From Pagrus major (taxonomy: Eukaryota; Chordata; Actinopteri; Spariformes; Sparidae): 64,000 bases of DNA. The DNA lies in assembly GCF_040436345.1 (NCBI RefSeq), contig NC_133230.1:8887297-8951296 (forward strand), written 5' to 3'. Below are positions 1 to 12,500 of the stretch, piece by piece. The notes under the pieces were generated by a model that saw only the letters and a list, made by a program, of their open reading frames with translations, did not search any database and was not told where the DNA came from. The stretch's first letter is position 1. The number at the start of each line of letters is the position of its first letter. Both the position numbers and the translations under genes were made by a program.

Positions 1-3000
1 GCCTCTGTCAGCTCCACAGTCAGCGGCGTCGGATTCATGTTGAGGCTGACCGTCGCCATCACCTGCTCCCTCTCTTGACGCAGCCTTTCAATCTCTCTCA
101 CCCTTCTGTTGTTCTGCGCCACAGATTCAGCATTCGAGCCGTAGCTCTCCATCTCACCCCACTCGGGACAGTTTCTGCTCCTGTCGTGGTCTTTGGTAAG
201 AAATGTGGCCAGTTTGTTCGAGGGTTTTAATCGCTGAGGGGTGATTCCTGACCAGTTGGTGAACTTGTTGTGCATGGGCAGGTCCTCTGGGACTACCTGG
301 TGGTCTTGACACGGGGACACGCTGGTGACAGGTTTAATGTTCACGAGGATGTCTGTGTTGCACTCACTGGGCGCCAGTGAGACCATGTCGTCCTCTTGAA
401 GTTGAATGGTTATGTTGCTGAGCGGGGACGGATTGTAGGAATCAACGTAAAAATCTACAGGATCCACTTCAGGTCCTGTGTAGCTAGATGTTTTTCCATG
501 TCTAGCTCCAGCCTGCTGTTTGTGCACATCCGTCGGACTTAATATGGGCGAGATGTGATCCTGCATAGGTAAACCTTTCATTGAAGTCCTCCACTGCTGA
601 GAGGTCATCTGCCATTTGGGATCCTTGTCTTTATCTGTAACGTTTCTCCTGACAGGGTCCGTATATTTATCAAGTGATGAATTAAGGCTTACAGAGCACT
701 TATCAGATCCTTTAGAGCTTGACCCACTCATTTCAGTCACCTTCTCAAGAGACACAGATTCTGATTTACAAGAAGAAACATCACAATCCTGTCTGGACAT
801 TTGATTAACCTCTGACGCACTTGAGCATGCCGATTGATTGCTAGAAGGCACAGTAAGGCTGTCGTTCTCAGAATTATGGTCTTTATTTTTATGCTGATTT
901 TGAGGACAAAATGCTGATTGATTTCCTTTCTGTTTCATGCATAATCTCGTGCCCACAGTCCGTATCGGAGATGATGCCCGGTCTGTGTACATAGCTTGCT
1001 TCTTTAAAGAAAGCGATAGGTCGTTTCTTAAAGAGGTACTGAGATTTTCAGACATTGGAGCCCGGGGCGTGCTTTGCTTTGAGCCTCTAAAAGGAGCAGA
1101 TCTTACACGTCTTTGAGCTTCACCTGTCGTCTTTCGAGGAGGTGTTTTTAGAGGGTTGTTCTCTGATCGTGAGGCAGACTTTGAGGTGTTAAACCTCAGG
1201 TCAGGCATGTTTTGCACCTTTTCATCGGCCTTAGTCTTCACTACACAGAGTGCATTCTTGTCTTGAGACACGCTGACCACCTCAGAGCCAATCACTTTGA
1301 CTATCAGACTGACTTCATGAGATTTGGACCGTTCACTTGGTGTCTGATGAACAGTGACTTCCTTCTCTGCTGGTCTTGAAGGCCTTTCTGTCTGGATCCC
1401 AACATCTACAGCTGTTTGAGTCGAGCAGTCTCTCTTGGTGCGGTCATTGGACTCACTATAGGAGACGCTGATATTTGAGTTAACACTCAAGTTGACACTC
1501 CTCCTCGGACTGGACTTGATGGTTTCGCCTGTCCTCATTTCCTGGACGTCCCCCAGCAGATCCGAAGTGCTGTCAATCAGCTTTGAGATGTGAGCCGACA
1601 TGCTTTCCATACTGGCCCACGTTGAAGACTCTCTAATGTCCACTTTGGTTTTCTGTCTTGCAGGCACATCAGTGTTACTCCTTTTGTGCCGCTCTTTCCT
1701 CTTTGGAGCACTACCAGTATTAACTGCCTGCAGGCCGAGCTCAGTTTGAGTGCCATGTTCACATGTTCTCCTTTGGGTTTTGCTCGCCTTGGACTCTTGC
1801 TCAGATGAGTACACAAACATAATTTCATCCACCTGACTTGAGCTGTTACCGAAGCCTCCAGGAGCATCGTTACTTGAGGAACTGCCGGTCACTGTCAGAT
1901 TGGCTAGGTGTTTGTGAATATCAGCAGATGCCTGGTGAGACGGTTCGTTCACTTGCTCCTTATAATCCTCAATACTGCTAAGCGTACTGGAGAGCCCCTT
2001 GTTGGTAACATAAGTGCTTAGATGGGAGTTGAAAGGCGAGTTCTGCCCGTTCAAACCGTTGTCAACACTGCAGCATCTTGTTATGCGTTTCTCAGCGCTG
2101 TTCAAAAGTGGGGATTTACAGGAGAGGTCAGCAGCACTTCCGAACGCTGGGTTCTTATAGCAGTGCTGGTTTGGGTCGTCATCTTGCCACTGGTGAACAA
2201 AAGGGTTGATGTCACTGGAAGCAAAATGCATAGGTGAGTCCTTAGACTTCGGTGTATGTTGTGGTTCACCTTTCTTTGCATACTGGAAGTTTTTGTCTAC
2301 ACTCGTCTTTTGTGACATTGCTTGAGGGGGTAAAGAGTGTTGTTTTTGGGTGTAATCTCTACCAACTTTAACTTCGCCTTTACCTCCAGAAGAACAAGTC
2401 TTCATTTTAGACTTGCTCGCAGACACTTTAGTAGATATATCTGCATTGCTGCTTCTAGCCCGTCCAACCTCTTCAGTGCCAAGCTTTACCCATTTAGAGG
2501 AGAACCGACTGTGATGCACTCTGGCGGTTTTGTCATCCTCCTCATCCTCATCCGATGACTTGAGAGACGACTCAGAGGATGAGGTAGGATGAGTGTGGAT
2601 CTTAGACCTTCTGGACCTCTTAGACTTGGTCTTTTTTGACAGAAGAGCAGAATTGTCTGGTTTATCATCAGATGTGTTTAGCTCAACCTGTTTGGACATG
2701 ACAGATCCAAAACAACTTGTATTTCTGATGGCATTTCCATGTGTTATTTTGTATTTTGGCGGCACAGAACCAGAAATAATTGCTTTATGTTTTGACTCTG
2801 TAATCTTTTGGACCTGTGCTTCAGATTGGCAGGTGGATGTCTCTTTGTCGTTTTTCATGACACTGTCAATTTGAGTATCCTTGTCGAACAAATCTTGGCA
2901 TTTGTTGTTGTAATTCATATTTACTACACACGTCTGAGCCAAGTGATCTGAATGAGTCTGTAGACTGCTGAACTCACCCTGTGCTGTGATACAAGGTTTA

Positions 3001-6000
3001 CTTCCTGTGTTGTCTGTTTCACCATTTCCATCACACCCAGGAGACTCAGCAAAGCCATTCATAGAGGCAGTGGGTGCGTTTTGTCCGTGCTGTTTGAACT
3101 CAAGACTTCCTCCATCAGATGCTGCTGATGTCTCAGGACTGTGTTGAATCGTCGTAGGTGAGTTTTGTTTGAAGGAATCGCCATCTTTACCTTTAACGCT
3201 GGATGTTGCTTCCGTACTGACATCCTTGGCATTATTACAGCCACACTTTCTTTCTCTTGTATCACACAGGATGGAAGGTGTTTCATGAAGCTTTTGGTGA
3301 AAATCTGGGCAGTCAGGATTCCCAAAACAGATCTGGGTATCCACTTCATTCAAGCATGTGTGAGATGTGGGAGATGTTACTTTTTGTTTCATTCCCTGAA
3401 ATAAAGCATCGTTTTCTACAGTGTTTCCGTGAGCATCAATGCATTTTCTTGCTGAAGAGGAATCACTAATTAAGGACAAACGAATTGGTTGCACAGCAGA
3501 AAGCTCAGACTCCGCATGGCTGTTAAGAGTCAGATTTGAATGGATTGTGTTTTTGGTGGAGACGTTTTGGAAAACACAATGGTCAATGGTCACAATGGTC
3601 GGCTTTACTGAAGTCACGTCATGGTCAAACGTCTGTGTTACAGACATGTTGCTCTCACGGCTTGTACTCAATAGAGCTGGCAGATCTGATTCCAGGTGCT
3701 CACGTTTGTCCACTGTGTTGTCACTTGTCGTCCTTTCCAGTGAAACGTGTTGACTAAGGATTGCTCCATCTTTCATCTGATCACTCATTTTATCTCTCAG
3801 CTCTCTTTCTGTCCATCTATGACATGCAGACGACGACAAGGCATTCATGCTTTGACTCCTGCTCTTCCTTTCATCATCACTGCTTAGCAATGACAATCTC
3901 ATGTGCTCTCTAACCACTTCTGAGATTCTCAGGTCAATGGCGCTACAAATAGCATCTGACTTGCATATGTGTTTTCTACCTTCTTGATCTTTTATGGGGT
4001 TATCAATGTCTTTTGTTTCTGCAGCTACTTCCTTTATTGTTACACCTCCCTTTTTAACAGAAGTACCACTCTGAGAACTACTTTCACCACACTCGGAGTC
4101 CTCAAAGATCTGACAACTCTGTCCAACTTTCCTGCTCATGGGATCGGAAACTGGCATCGACTCCGAAGCCACGGTGTCTTGTCTGCATCTTCCATCAGCA
4201 CAAAGAGCATCTAATCCGGGGCTGTCAGCTTCCACAGAAGACTGTTCCCCCTTTGACTCACTGGTGTTATTATTGTCATCAGGCCAAATATCTTCCTGGC
4301 TGCCAGCTGGTGCAGAGCAGTAAGCTACCAACTCTGTGCTGTTGCTCCTTTTTGGGATTTTCAAGCTGCCTTTGAAAGCATCCTGGTGGTCTTTGTTCCT
4401 CTTCCTGGAATGTTTACAGGCTGAATTCACAAGCTCCTTCTGTAGTGCAATGAACTGCTCAGTGTCTTTGGTTTCAACCTCTTCTGACATTTTGTCCCTT
4501 GTAAGTGACACATATTTGGTGTTAGAACCAAAATCATATTGCTGTATTTTTGTCAACTTTTCTGTTGCACCATCTAAACTGCATAGTACTCTGTCCTCAG
4601 TCGAAGGTTTGAAGGCACTTGCAGCATCAGACATCTTGTTCAATACTTGGCCTTGATTTGTGGGACTTGGAGAGAAATGCATCACTGTCTGACCACCTGA
4701 TGTACACATTTCAGTCATCGTAATGTCAGTGGCCACCATTTCATGTACCTCTGTGAACATCTGGGTCAATGTTACTCTTGATGCTTGTTGTTTAGTGGGT
4801 TGGATCCCAGCTGGTGAGACACAAGGCGTTTGATCTAAAGTCGGTAATGTTGTTGGACTTTTGTTGCTGCTGTTGTCTGGAATTACTATAAAGGCCTTCC
4901 CCTCATTTTCTATTTGTGCTTCTAATGGCCCAACAAGACATCCTACGTCCTTCAGGGCTTCATCTGGTGTTTTTAGAATCTGAGAGTCTTGAAAATCTAA
5001 CGTTTCCGATGTGCTTCTTGAAATTTCAACGTGTTCCAGCACTGTTACATTTACACTCTCAGTGCTTGTTGATGTTGAGCTGCCGCTTCTCGATCTGCTC
5101 TGACAGTCTGAGAGATTCATACTGGTTGGACTGGGACTGCTACTGCTGTTGCTGCTCTCCACACCTCTGAACATCATTTTTCTTTGGAAAGGCTTTGGAG
5201 AGTCCCTGTGAATCCTGGGACTGTCTGCTGCATCAGTGGAGGACCAGGCATCGGTGAGCACCAGCAAGTTTTCTGGCTCCCTCACACTGCAGCTGCTCAG
5301 GGAGCGTGGGCTGCTGGTCGAATTGGTCTGCATGTTCCCAAAGTCCTCAATTAATTTGTGCACTACGTCTCTGCCTCTGGAATCTGCAACAACTGGGTTT
5401 TGGGAAGGAGGTTTTCTTGTTGCACCACTATTTCTCGAGTTTAGGGAGGCTTGCTGGCTCCAACACTCCTCTGCTGAGATTACCAGAGCTTTCTGACTGA
5501 TCTCCGCTGTTCTATTGTGCCGTACGGATGAATGGGAGCAATCTGTCATCAATGAGTAGGTTGGCACCAGTGTTCGGCTAAGCCTCTCCATTGTTGATTT
5601 CCCACTGCTCTCCACAGCCAGTGAATCTTTAGACATCTGACTGTCTTCACTCTCAGCTTCACTCTGAGCTGCTTCCTCATGTCTCAGCTGCTCTGCTAGG
5701 GCTGTCGCATAGGCAGAAGACAGGGAATCAAGAGAGAAAAGGCTCTCACAGTCTGACGTTACTTCATCCCCATCTTCTTGTTCTTCCTCCCATCCCATCA
5801 ATCCCTGCTGTCTCTCAACCCATCTGCTGGCCTTGTTCATCAGAGCCTCAGTACTATGCCACCGCCTCTTTCTAATGTCCTCAAACGGAGTCCTTTGGTC
5901 AAGCTCCTCACATGAAACGGCTGTTTTAATGGCACATTTGCCTCGGCTCATCTTGGCATCTTTGAGGCTCCTGTCTTTTCTTTGTCTCCAGTGAAATTTG

Positions 6001-6582
6001 CTGGCTATCCTCCCCAGAGGTTTGGAGCTGCGTCCTCCATTCGCACCCAGTGGGGGTTTCCTGAACACTTTGGACAGAGCTGATTTTAACCTTGGCCCAA
6101 CAGAACGAGACAAAGTCTTTCTCATGGTTTCTAGTCTGTTTTTACCTGCATGGGGTTGAACTATCTCATTAAAGCAAGGTGCAATCTGAGAATTGGGTTG
6201 GTGTGTTGTGGGTCCTTGTATATTTTCTTTGCTGACTGGCTGCAAAGAAGTTCCTACTGGTGACTTCAGAGTAACTGCGGAGTTCTGATCCGATCTGTTC
6301 TTGAAGGACAGGTCTCTGTTTGGCAGCAGAGGTTTTCTTTCCGGTCGTTCTCGGCAGGGCTGAGCTTGGGGCTCCTCTTTGACAGTTGGTCTGATGTTTT
6401 CAGAGGAGCTTACTCTACTTTGGCAGGCTTGGCTTTGTCCAGAGAAGAGCGCACCAGAACAACTCTGGGTTCTTTCCCGAGGAAGACATTCATCAGAAAC
6501 CCACTTCCTGCTGCCAATGGAATCAGAGGTGGTGGAGGAATTTGATGTCAAATCTGTGGATCGGTTCCTCTTGAGGAAGTGT
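1..6582 (-). CDS. stard9: STARD9 giant exon (exon 22), open to the window edge
   Basis: A single frame stays open for 6582 bp with no stop, about 2193 codons. Acceptor tccttgacag is at 6583. It begins [11 protein letters not shown] and is still open at position 3 ([13 protein letters not shown]). I checked the frame at the start, near 3240-3269 and at the end. Composition is polar, rich in Ser, Thr, Lys, Gln and Asp, with no domain I recognise, apart from basic patches such as RPRK- and [17 protein letters not shown] stretches. Mammalian STARD9 has a comparably huge internal exon. Numerous short overlapping frames here on both strands are shadows. Confidence 0.92.
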
Positions 6583-9500
6583 CTGTCAAGGACAGAAAAA
6601 GAGTATTTAAGATCGAAATTTAAGAAAATATTTCTACATTGGTTAATTCAGCAAAGAAGCAACTTAATCTGCTTACCTGAAGATAGGGGTGTTCTGTGGG
6701 TAGAGCCGGGACAAAAGATCTGCTGAGAATGAGTGTCTACGAGAAACAAATGATCTTCCTCTGAGCTTTGATGGGGACCCCAGTTCAGGAGACTCTGGGC
6801 TGTCTGGTCCAGGAGGCAGGGCCCTTTCCAACCGTTGCAATTCCCTCTTAGCTTCCAACAGAAGCCGCTTGCGTGCGATCCTCTCCAGCTGGTAATGCAA
6901 CTTTTTCCGACGAAAGCGGCTCTCCGCACGGCAAAGGCCGTGATGCTTTAGTAGCTCGTCCTGCACCGTCTTCTTCCTGGCCCTTACTACCATGGACGGA
7001 CGATCCACTGTCTGACCTGTCTGATCCTCAGACGCCTGACCTGTCAGACGCTCCAGGAGGGGTGCAGGGATGAGGTCTGTTTGAACTCCGGACTCTTGGG
7101 TGATTTTCTGCTCTGCAGTTGTTAGGCGCCGTTTCTCCTGCAAAATCCACTGCTGGACTGTTGGGTAAAGATTGGCAGAAAGAAACACTTATCAATTTAC
7201 AAAATGTGATGAGGTTATCCACTTTGGCACAATAGTTTCAAAAGTATGCATGAGAAATAACTTTTTATCTTAATGTGGGAGTGTGGAGTGACTACTTACT
7301 CTCACTGTGCTGCTGTCGGAGGTGGGCCTGCTCTCTCTCAAGCTCTCTCTCAGCCCGTCTTTGTTCAACCTGAATCTCCTGTCGCAAACTCTCCACATAG
7401 CGCTGCTGCACCTCCACATGCTGCCTGGCAGCAGGCTCCTCAGTGGGAGAGGGACAGGCACCCAGCTGCCCTTGGAGCTTCACTTCTTCAACACTATAAA
7501 ACAGATCAGGGATAGAAATATAGACTGAAAAACTGACTGAGAAAAACAAGGAGACAACCAGAAAAAGCAAAGGAAATCATTTTACCTCACCTGAGAACAA
7601 TTTCTAGTCTATAATTTAGCTGTTTGGTGGTGGCTGGTTTAAAGTAAAAGCTTTTGTTGTTGGTTTTCAGTTCTGTGTCTCAGCAGTCTCCAAGCAACGG
7701 CTGAGCCTGTCCTTTAAACAGCTAACCGGAAATGCTCACGAGGGTGGGGGCTAACGGTAACACATGCCATCCCCACCAGCTGAATTGAAACACGGATAAA
7801 GCATTGACCTATTTCTGCAACATGAACACTGGTCCAACACATGTACCTCTTCTTAAATATGTATGCTGTGAGTTGGCAGAATAAGCACTCGATAAAGAAC
7901 ACACATATACACAGGAGGATGTGTGTACTGTGTTCGGAGGCAGTATTTACCTGTGGTCAGGGGTTACGGGGCAAAGGTCAATGTAGGTGCAGATCATGCC
8001 ACCTTCACTGGCCTGTAAACAGAAAAGAAAACATCAACTTTAATATTTATTGGCAATAAAAAAAGAATCAATCACTATTCTCAATCACTATTCACAGAGC
8101 ATATGTATAGCAAATAAGCAGAAACAATCTCAGTATATCAACCACAGCATCCCAGTCATCTGCTCATCATCAATATTATCATGATTGCCATCATAACCAA
8201 CAGCCTTGTTTTAATTTTCAGCTGAGCAGCGCCTACCCGTCTGCGTTCTCGGAGGACTGCTGCCTCGGCCGGGTGGTTGAAGCGGAACTTATGCACTCCT
8301 CCCAAGGTGATTACTGTCCCTGGAGACAGAGAGACATACCCTTTGTCACAAGTTGTGCTCATCCTGCTGCATTGTGTTGAGGCAAGCTTAAGAAAGAGAT
8401 GATATGTGCTGCAGGCAGGGTGGATGTGAGTGTGTATCAGTGTGTTTATCCTTGGGAAGAATCATGCATACATATTGTACATTAACCCTTTTATGTTATC
8501 AGATCATATCTGTGCATCTTTAAGTGACAGTGTGTGTATAATTATACATTAACCTATATGTGATATCAAGCATAGTGGAACAATCACCCCATGATGATAA
8601 TTCTCAGTGTCAAGTGTAAAGACAATATAAACTTTGTTGAGGACAGGAGCTGACCTTGAGCCAGTCTGCAGGGCTCGGTGACCTCTCGGTCATTTAGAAG
8701 GCAGACGCAGCCCGGCAGCGGTCTGAGCGTTACCACACCTCCGTGGTTTTCAATCTCACAGCTGGCATTGCCCTGCAGAACTAGAAACAGATTGTAGAAA
8801 CACAAGCACACATACAGAATTAGGAAGCTTTAATACATCATTTAATGAGAAGCGAGCGTACGTTTCACTGTGCATTCAAATTTAATAGTTTCAGTCTACT
8901 GTATATTTTTACATCTTCTGCTAGTTCCCATATTATCTGCTGCATGTTTTGTCTAAAGCTGCCAGTTTACTGGATGTCTACTCTGTAATAATGCATGCTC
9001 GTAAGAGGCTTTGAGGATTTCCGCTCTTGTAAAGTACAAGTGTCGAAAAAAAAATCTTATCAAAGAGTTTGAAAAGGAATATTTTCAGCTGGATGAGGAA
9101 ACATGGAGACCAAATGAATTAATAATACCTATTTGTGGTTCTTCAAACTGGTCCTGAGGCCCAATGTGGGTAACTCCTTCCTGTAAGTAAACATGGGCAT
9201 CTTTAATTAAAATTTACACAAACAAAAAAGTCTAAACAACTACTGTACATACTGGAAATCAGCTGGATGTGCTTAAAACACAAGCATTAGCAGTCGCAAG
9301 GAATTTTACACAATGATCTGAGGATTTTTGTAATTTCATTTAGCTGACAGAAAATATATCGTTTGTATACTTTGATGTCTTATCTAATGGGATTAAAAGC
9401 TTTCTTATATGGTGTCAAGAGCACATGTGCTCCCAGGTGGCCTCAGCTCTTCACATGCAGGAAACAGTGTAATTGTCAGGCCTAAGGGTATGCTTGTCAT

Positions 9501-12500
9501 TGTCAGAATCAGGACAGCTTAAGCTCCCCTGAGTCCTAGCCTCAGAACTAAGAGCCTCTTATCCAGCCGAGCTTTATGCATTACGGAAGACGCACACACA
9601 CACACACACACAGAGAAAAGGGAGATCGACAGGACAGTTGGAGGGTGGAGTGAAAAGAAAAGACGGTAGAAACGCACCTTTTCTCAAGAGTTTTTTCGAG
9701 CAGAACAGAGAGAAAAAAGTAGTAGGAGGAGGGGGAAGAATCTAGTAGAAAAAAGAGAATGTTCCAGTGAAGACAGATGACAAACCAGTAACTTTAGAGC
9801 TGGGAAAAAGTAGAGCAAATGAGGAGAATATCAGTTTGTAGGAGTTTTTGCATCATGTTGTTCATACAAATGTGTATTTTTAGTGCACAGCATGTGTGCA
9901 AATGACTGATGTGTCTCTGGGGATGAAAGGAAGAGGCAGAGTAAAAGTACCAGCATAATACCATCAAATACAACTTGTATAACACCATTAATGTGATTAA
10001 ATCCTACACTCGTACTAGTAATTCTGATACCTAGCTGACAGCTATTCTAATATTTACACTAAAAACACTGCACGCCTAAATTAAATTATACCAAAATACA
10101 ACAACATTACAGTTACAACACGTCTATTTTCCTTTTTATCATCATACCCTGAGGTGATAGAAGACGACCCCGGTGCTGAGAACGTCTCCATCCAGAGTGA
10201 CCAGGTGTGGTTGGAGGGAGTTGATAAGGAATCCGGCCCGGTCTCTGTTGATGTCCACGCTGTACTGCTCCAGCAGCTCCTTCTTGTCTCTCCAGCTCTC
10301 CGACCAGTCCTTCGTCAGTTGCTCCACCTGAGGAATAGACATGGATGAAGATGATGAAGGACAGTAAGAGAGAGTAAATATCTGTAATTAGGGAGATTAA
10401 GATGATACCAATAGCCAGCAATACTATTTCAACTACCGCTTCTAATTCTACATTCCTGTATGTTTCCCAACTTTATTTTGAGAGGTTTCAAAGTCGGAAG
10501 AAAAACATACTGTGTGACAATGTGTCACAGATATGTACTTATTCCACAACACAGGTGTTGTGAGATGCACGGCTGGGACATCTGCTGCCATCCCAATGCA
10601 ACAGAGAGGAATGGAATATTGTTTTTGGAACTCAACACGATGACAGGGATGTCTTTTTTCCCAAGAAACATTGGCCTAGTTACTCAGGATAATCCACAGA
10701 CCATGTTGAGAACATTTTTTTTTTTTTTTTTACTATTTTCTATTTTAAAAAGTTCCTCATAAAGTTGACAAATAGAAGGACATGATCTCATAATCAAGGG
10801 ACAAATGATAGCTAAATGCAGGAAGGAGCAAGTTGGAAATAATGACTACTGTGACTTGGGTTAACAGATCCTTTAAGGAGACAGCATGCACATGTACAAC
10901 TAATCTTTCTTTCTTTTTAAAAACCTTGTGACTAGACTGGAGTTAACAGATTGAATAATGCTTGGCAGCACTTGTGATGATGGATCCATCAATAGGTCAG
11001 TGAGGTTAGAGATGTCCAAGGGACTAGGTTTTGTGTGGTGAGCAAAAAGTCTCCAGTTTTTGGTTGTATGTTTCCCTGTATTACTTCGTAGTAAAATCTG
11101 TCAACTGATTAAAAATATTCAACTGAAAATGACTAAAGACTGACTGGATGTGTCGAGCATTACTGTGGCCATCTGTGTTACCTTTAGTTCGTTCTGTAGC
11201 ACGATGTCGGACAGATTTCCGTCCCTTTCATCGCTCAGGGATGGACTGGGATTACGCTGCTGTCAATCAAGAGAGTAAAAAATGATCCGTCAATATTCTG
11301 TGCAAAGGGGAAAATGTCATATTCGTTACAGTGCAATTCAATCTTCACCACCCAGGGGATTAAAAATGTCAAAAAGACACAAAGCACTGTGTTAAGCCTT
11401 TGCTATATAAACTTGTAATGTGGGAATCTCTTTAATTCAAAGTCTTACAGTACTAAGAGGTTAAACCCAGTGGGGCGTATCCCTGTGAGAGTCAGTGCTA
11501 CGCTCCAAGAAAAAAGGTCACCATACCATTTCAAAGCTGAGCAGCATGCTCTTCAGCCTGTCAATCTCCTCCCTCAGTTCCCTGATCAGTCGAACGTTGG
11601 CATCCTGCACAGAAATCAAAGCACACATTAACCCACTTAAAACGTTTAGATCAAACATCAGATCTTGTTGTCAGACTCTAAACAGCCACTGACCTCATTA
11701 ACCCGAGGCTTGTTGACAATATTTCTGGCGTGGGCAGCATAGCGCAGGGTGCTGAGGGTCTCGTTGTAGCTGTTAGCGGAGGGCGAGACAGCTGCAACAC
11801 AAACAGACAAAAAGGAAAAGACACAAGTACAGCAATTAGAACAGAGTGAGATTGAAGGGACCATACCAGAGGTTTTGTGAGTGTGGACTCATTACTGCAA
11901 ACTATTTTCCGAAGCATTACCATTACTTTTTCGATCTAATTTCTACCCTCCAAGCCAGCCATTAGGTTAAGTACTAGGGTTGCCATGGTGAGCTTCTGAC
12001 AACACCAGTGTTACCCAGTACACCAGGCAAGAAAAGACGCTCACTATCTGTAGATTGCTGTATTAAGTTACTGCTAATGCAAACCAAACATTTCCTAATG
12101 CTTCAGCCTCACATTTAAAGCATTTATCTACCAAAACACAAGTCTACTTTTATTTATAAACTGAATGTGTTCAGTGAGTTTAGCACTTAGCGCTATCGTT
12201 CATCAAAAATGTGTCTACAGGGTAAAACAACAGTAATTTAATGCATTTTTTGACAGCGGATCAGTCTGAAATTCAGGAAGTAGTTTTATACGGTCTAAAG
12301 GAATAATGGAACAAGAAGGAGCTAGGAGTTAGAAGGAGTCAGAGTTTGATGAAGAGCTGCAGGAGACAGGCTGCACTCCTCCGACTTCTCAGTGAGGTAA
12401 CCAACTTCTTATCCCTCATTGACGTTATCAGGTTCCCTGTTATATGGGGTTTAAATCTGAAAAAATTGCTAAATAGGCAATTTAGTTTTTCGCTTTGACA

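Noticed and set aside
8655..8772. Alternative acceptor 8 bp further into STARD9 exon 17
   Set aside because: ctgcag at 8773-8778 looks good but breaks the reading frame with exon 16 and loses the conserved I-V-L-Q segment; the acceptor after 8780 restores both.
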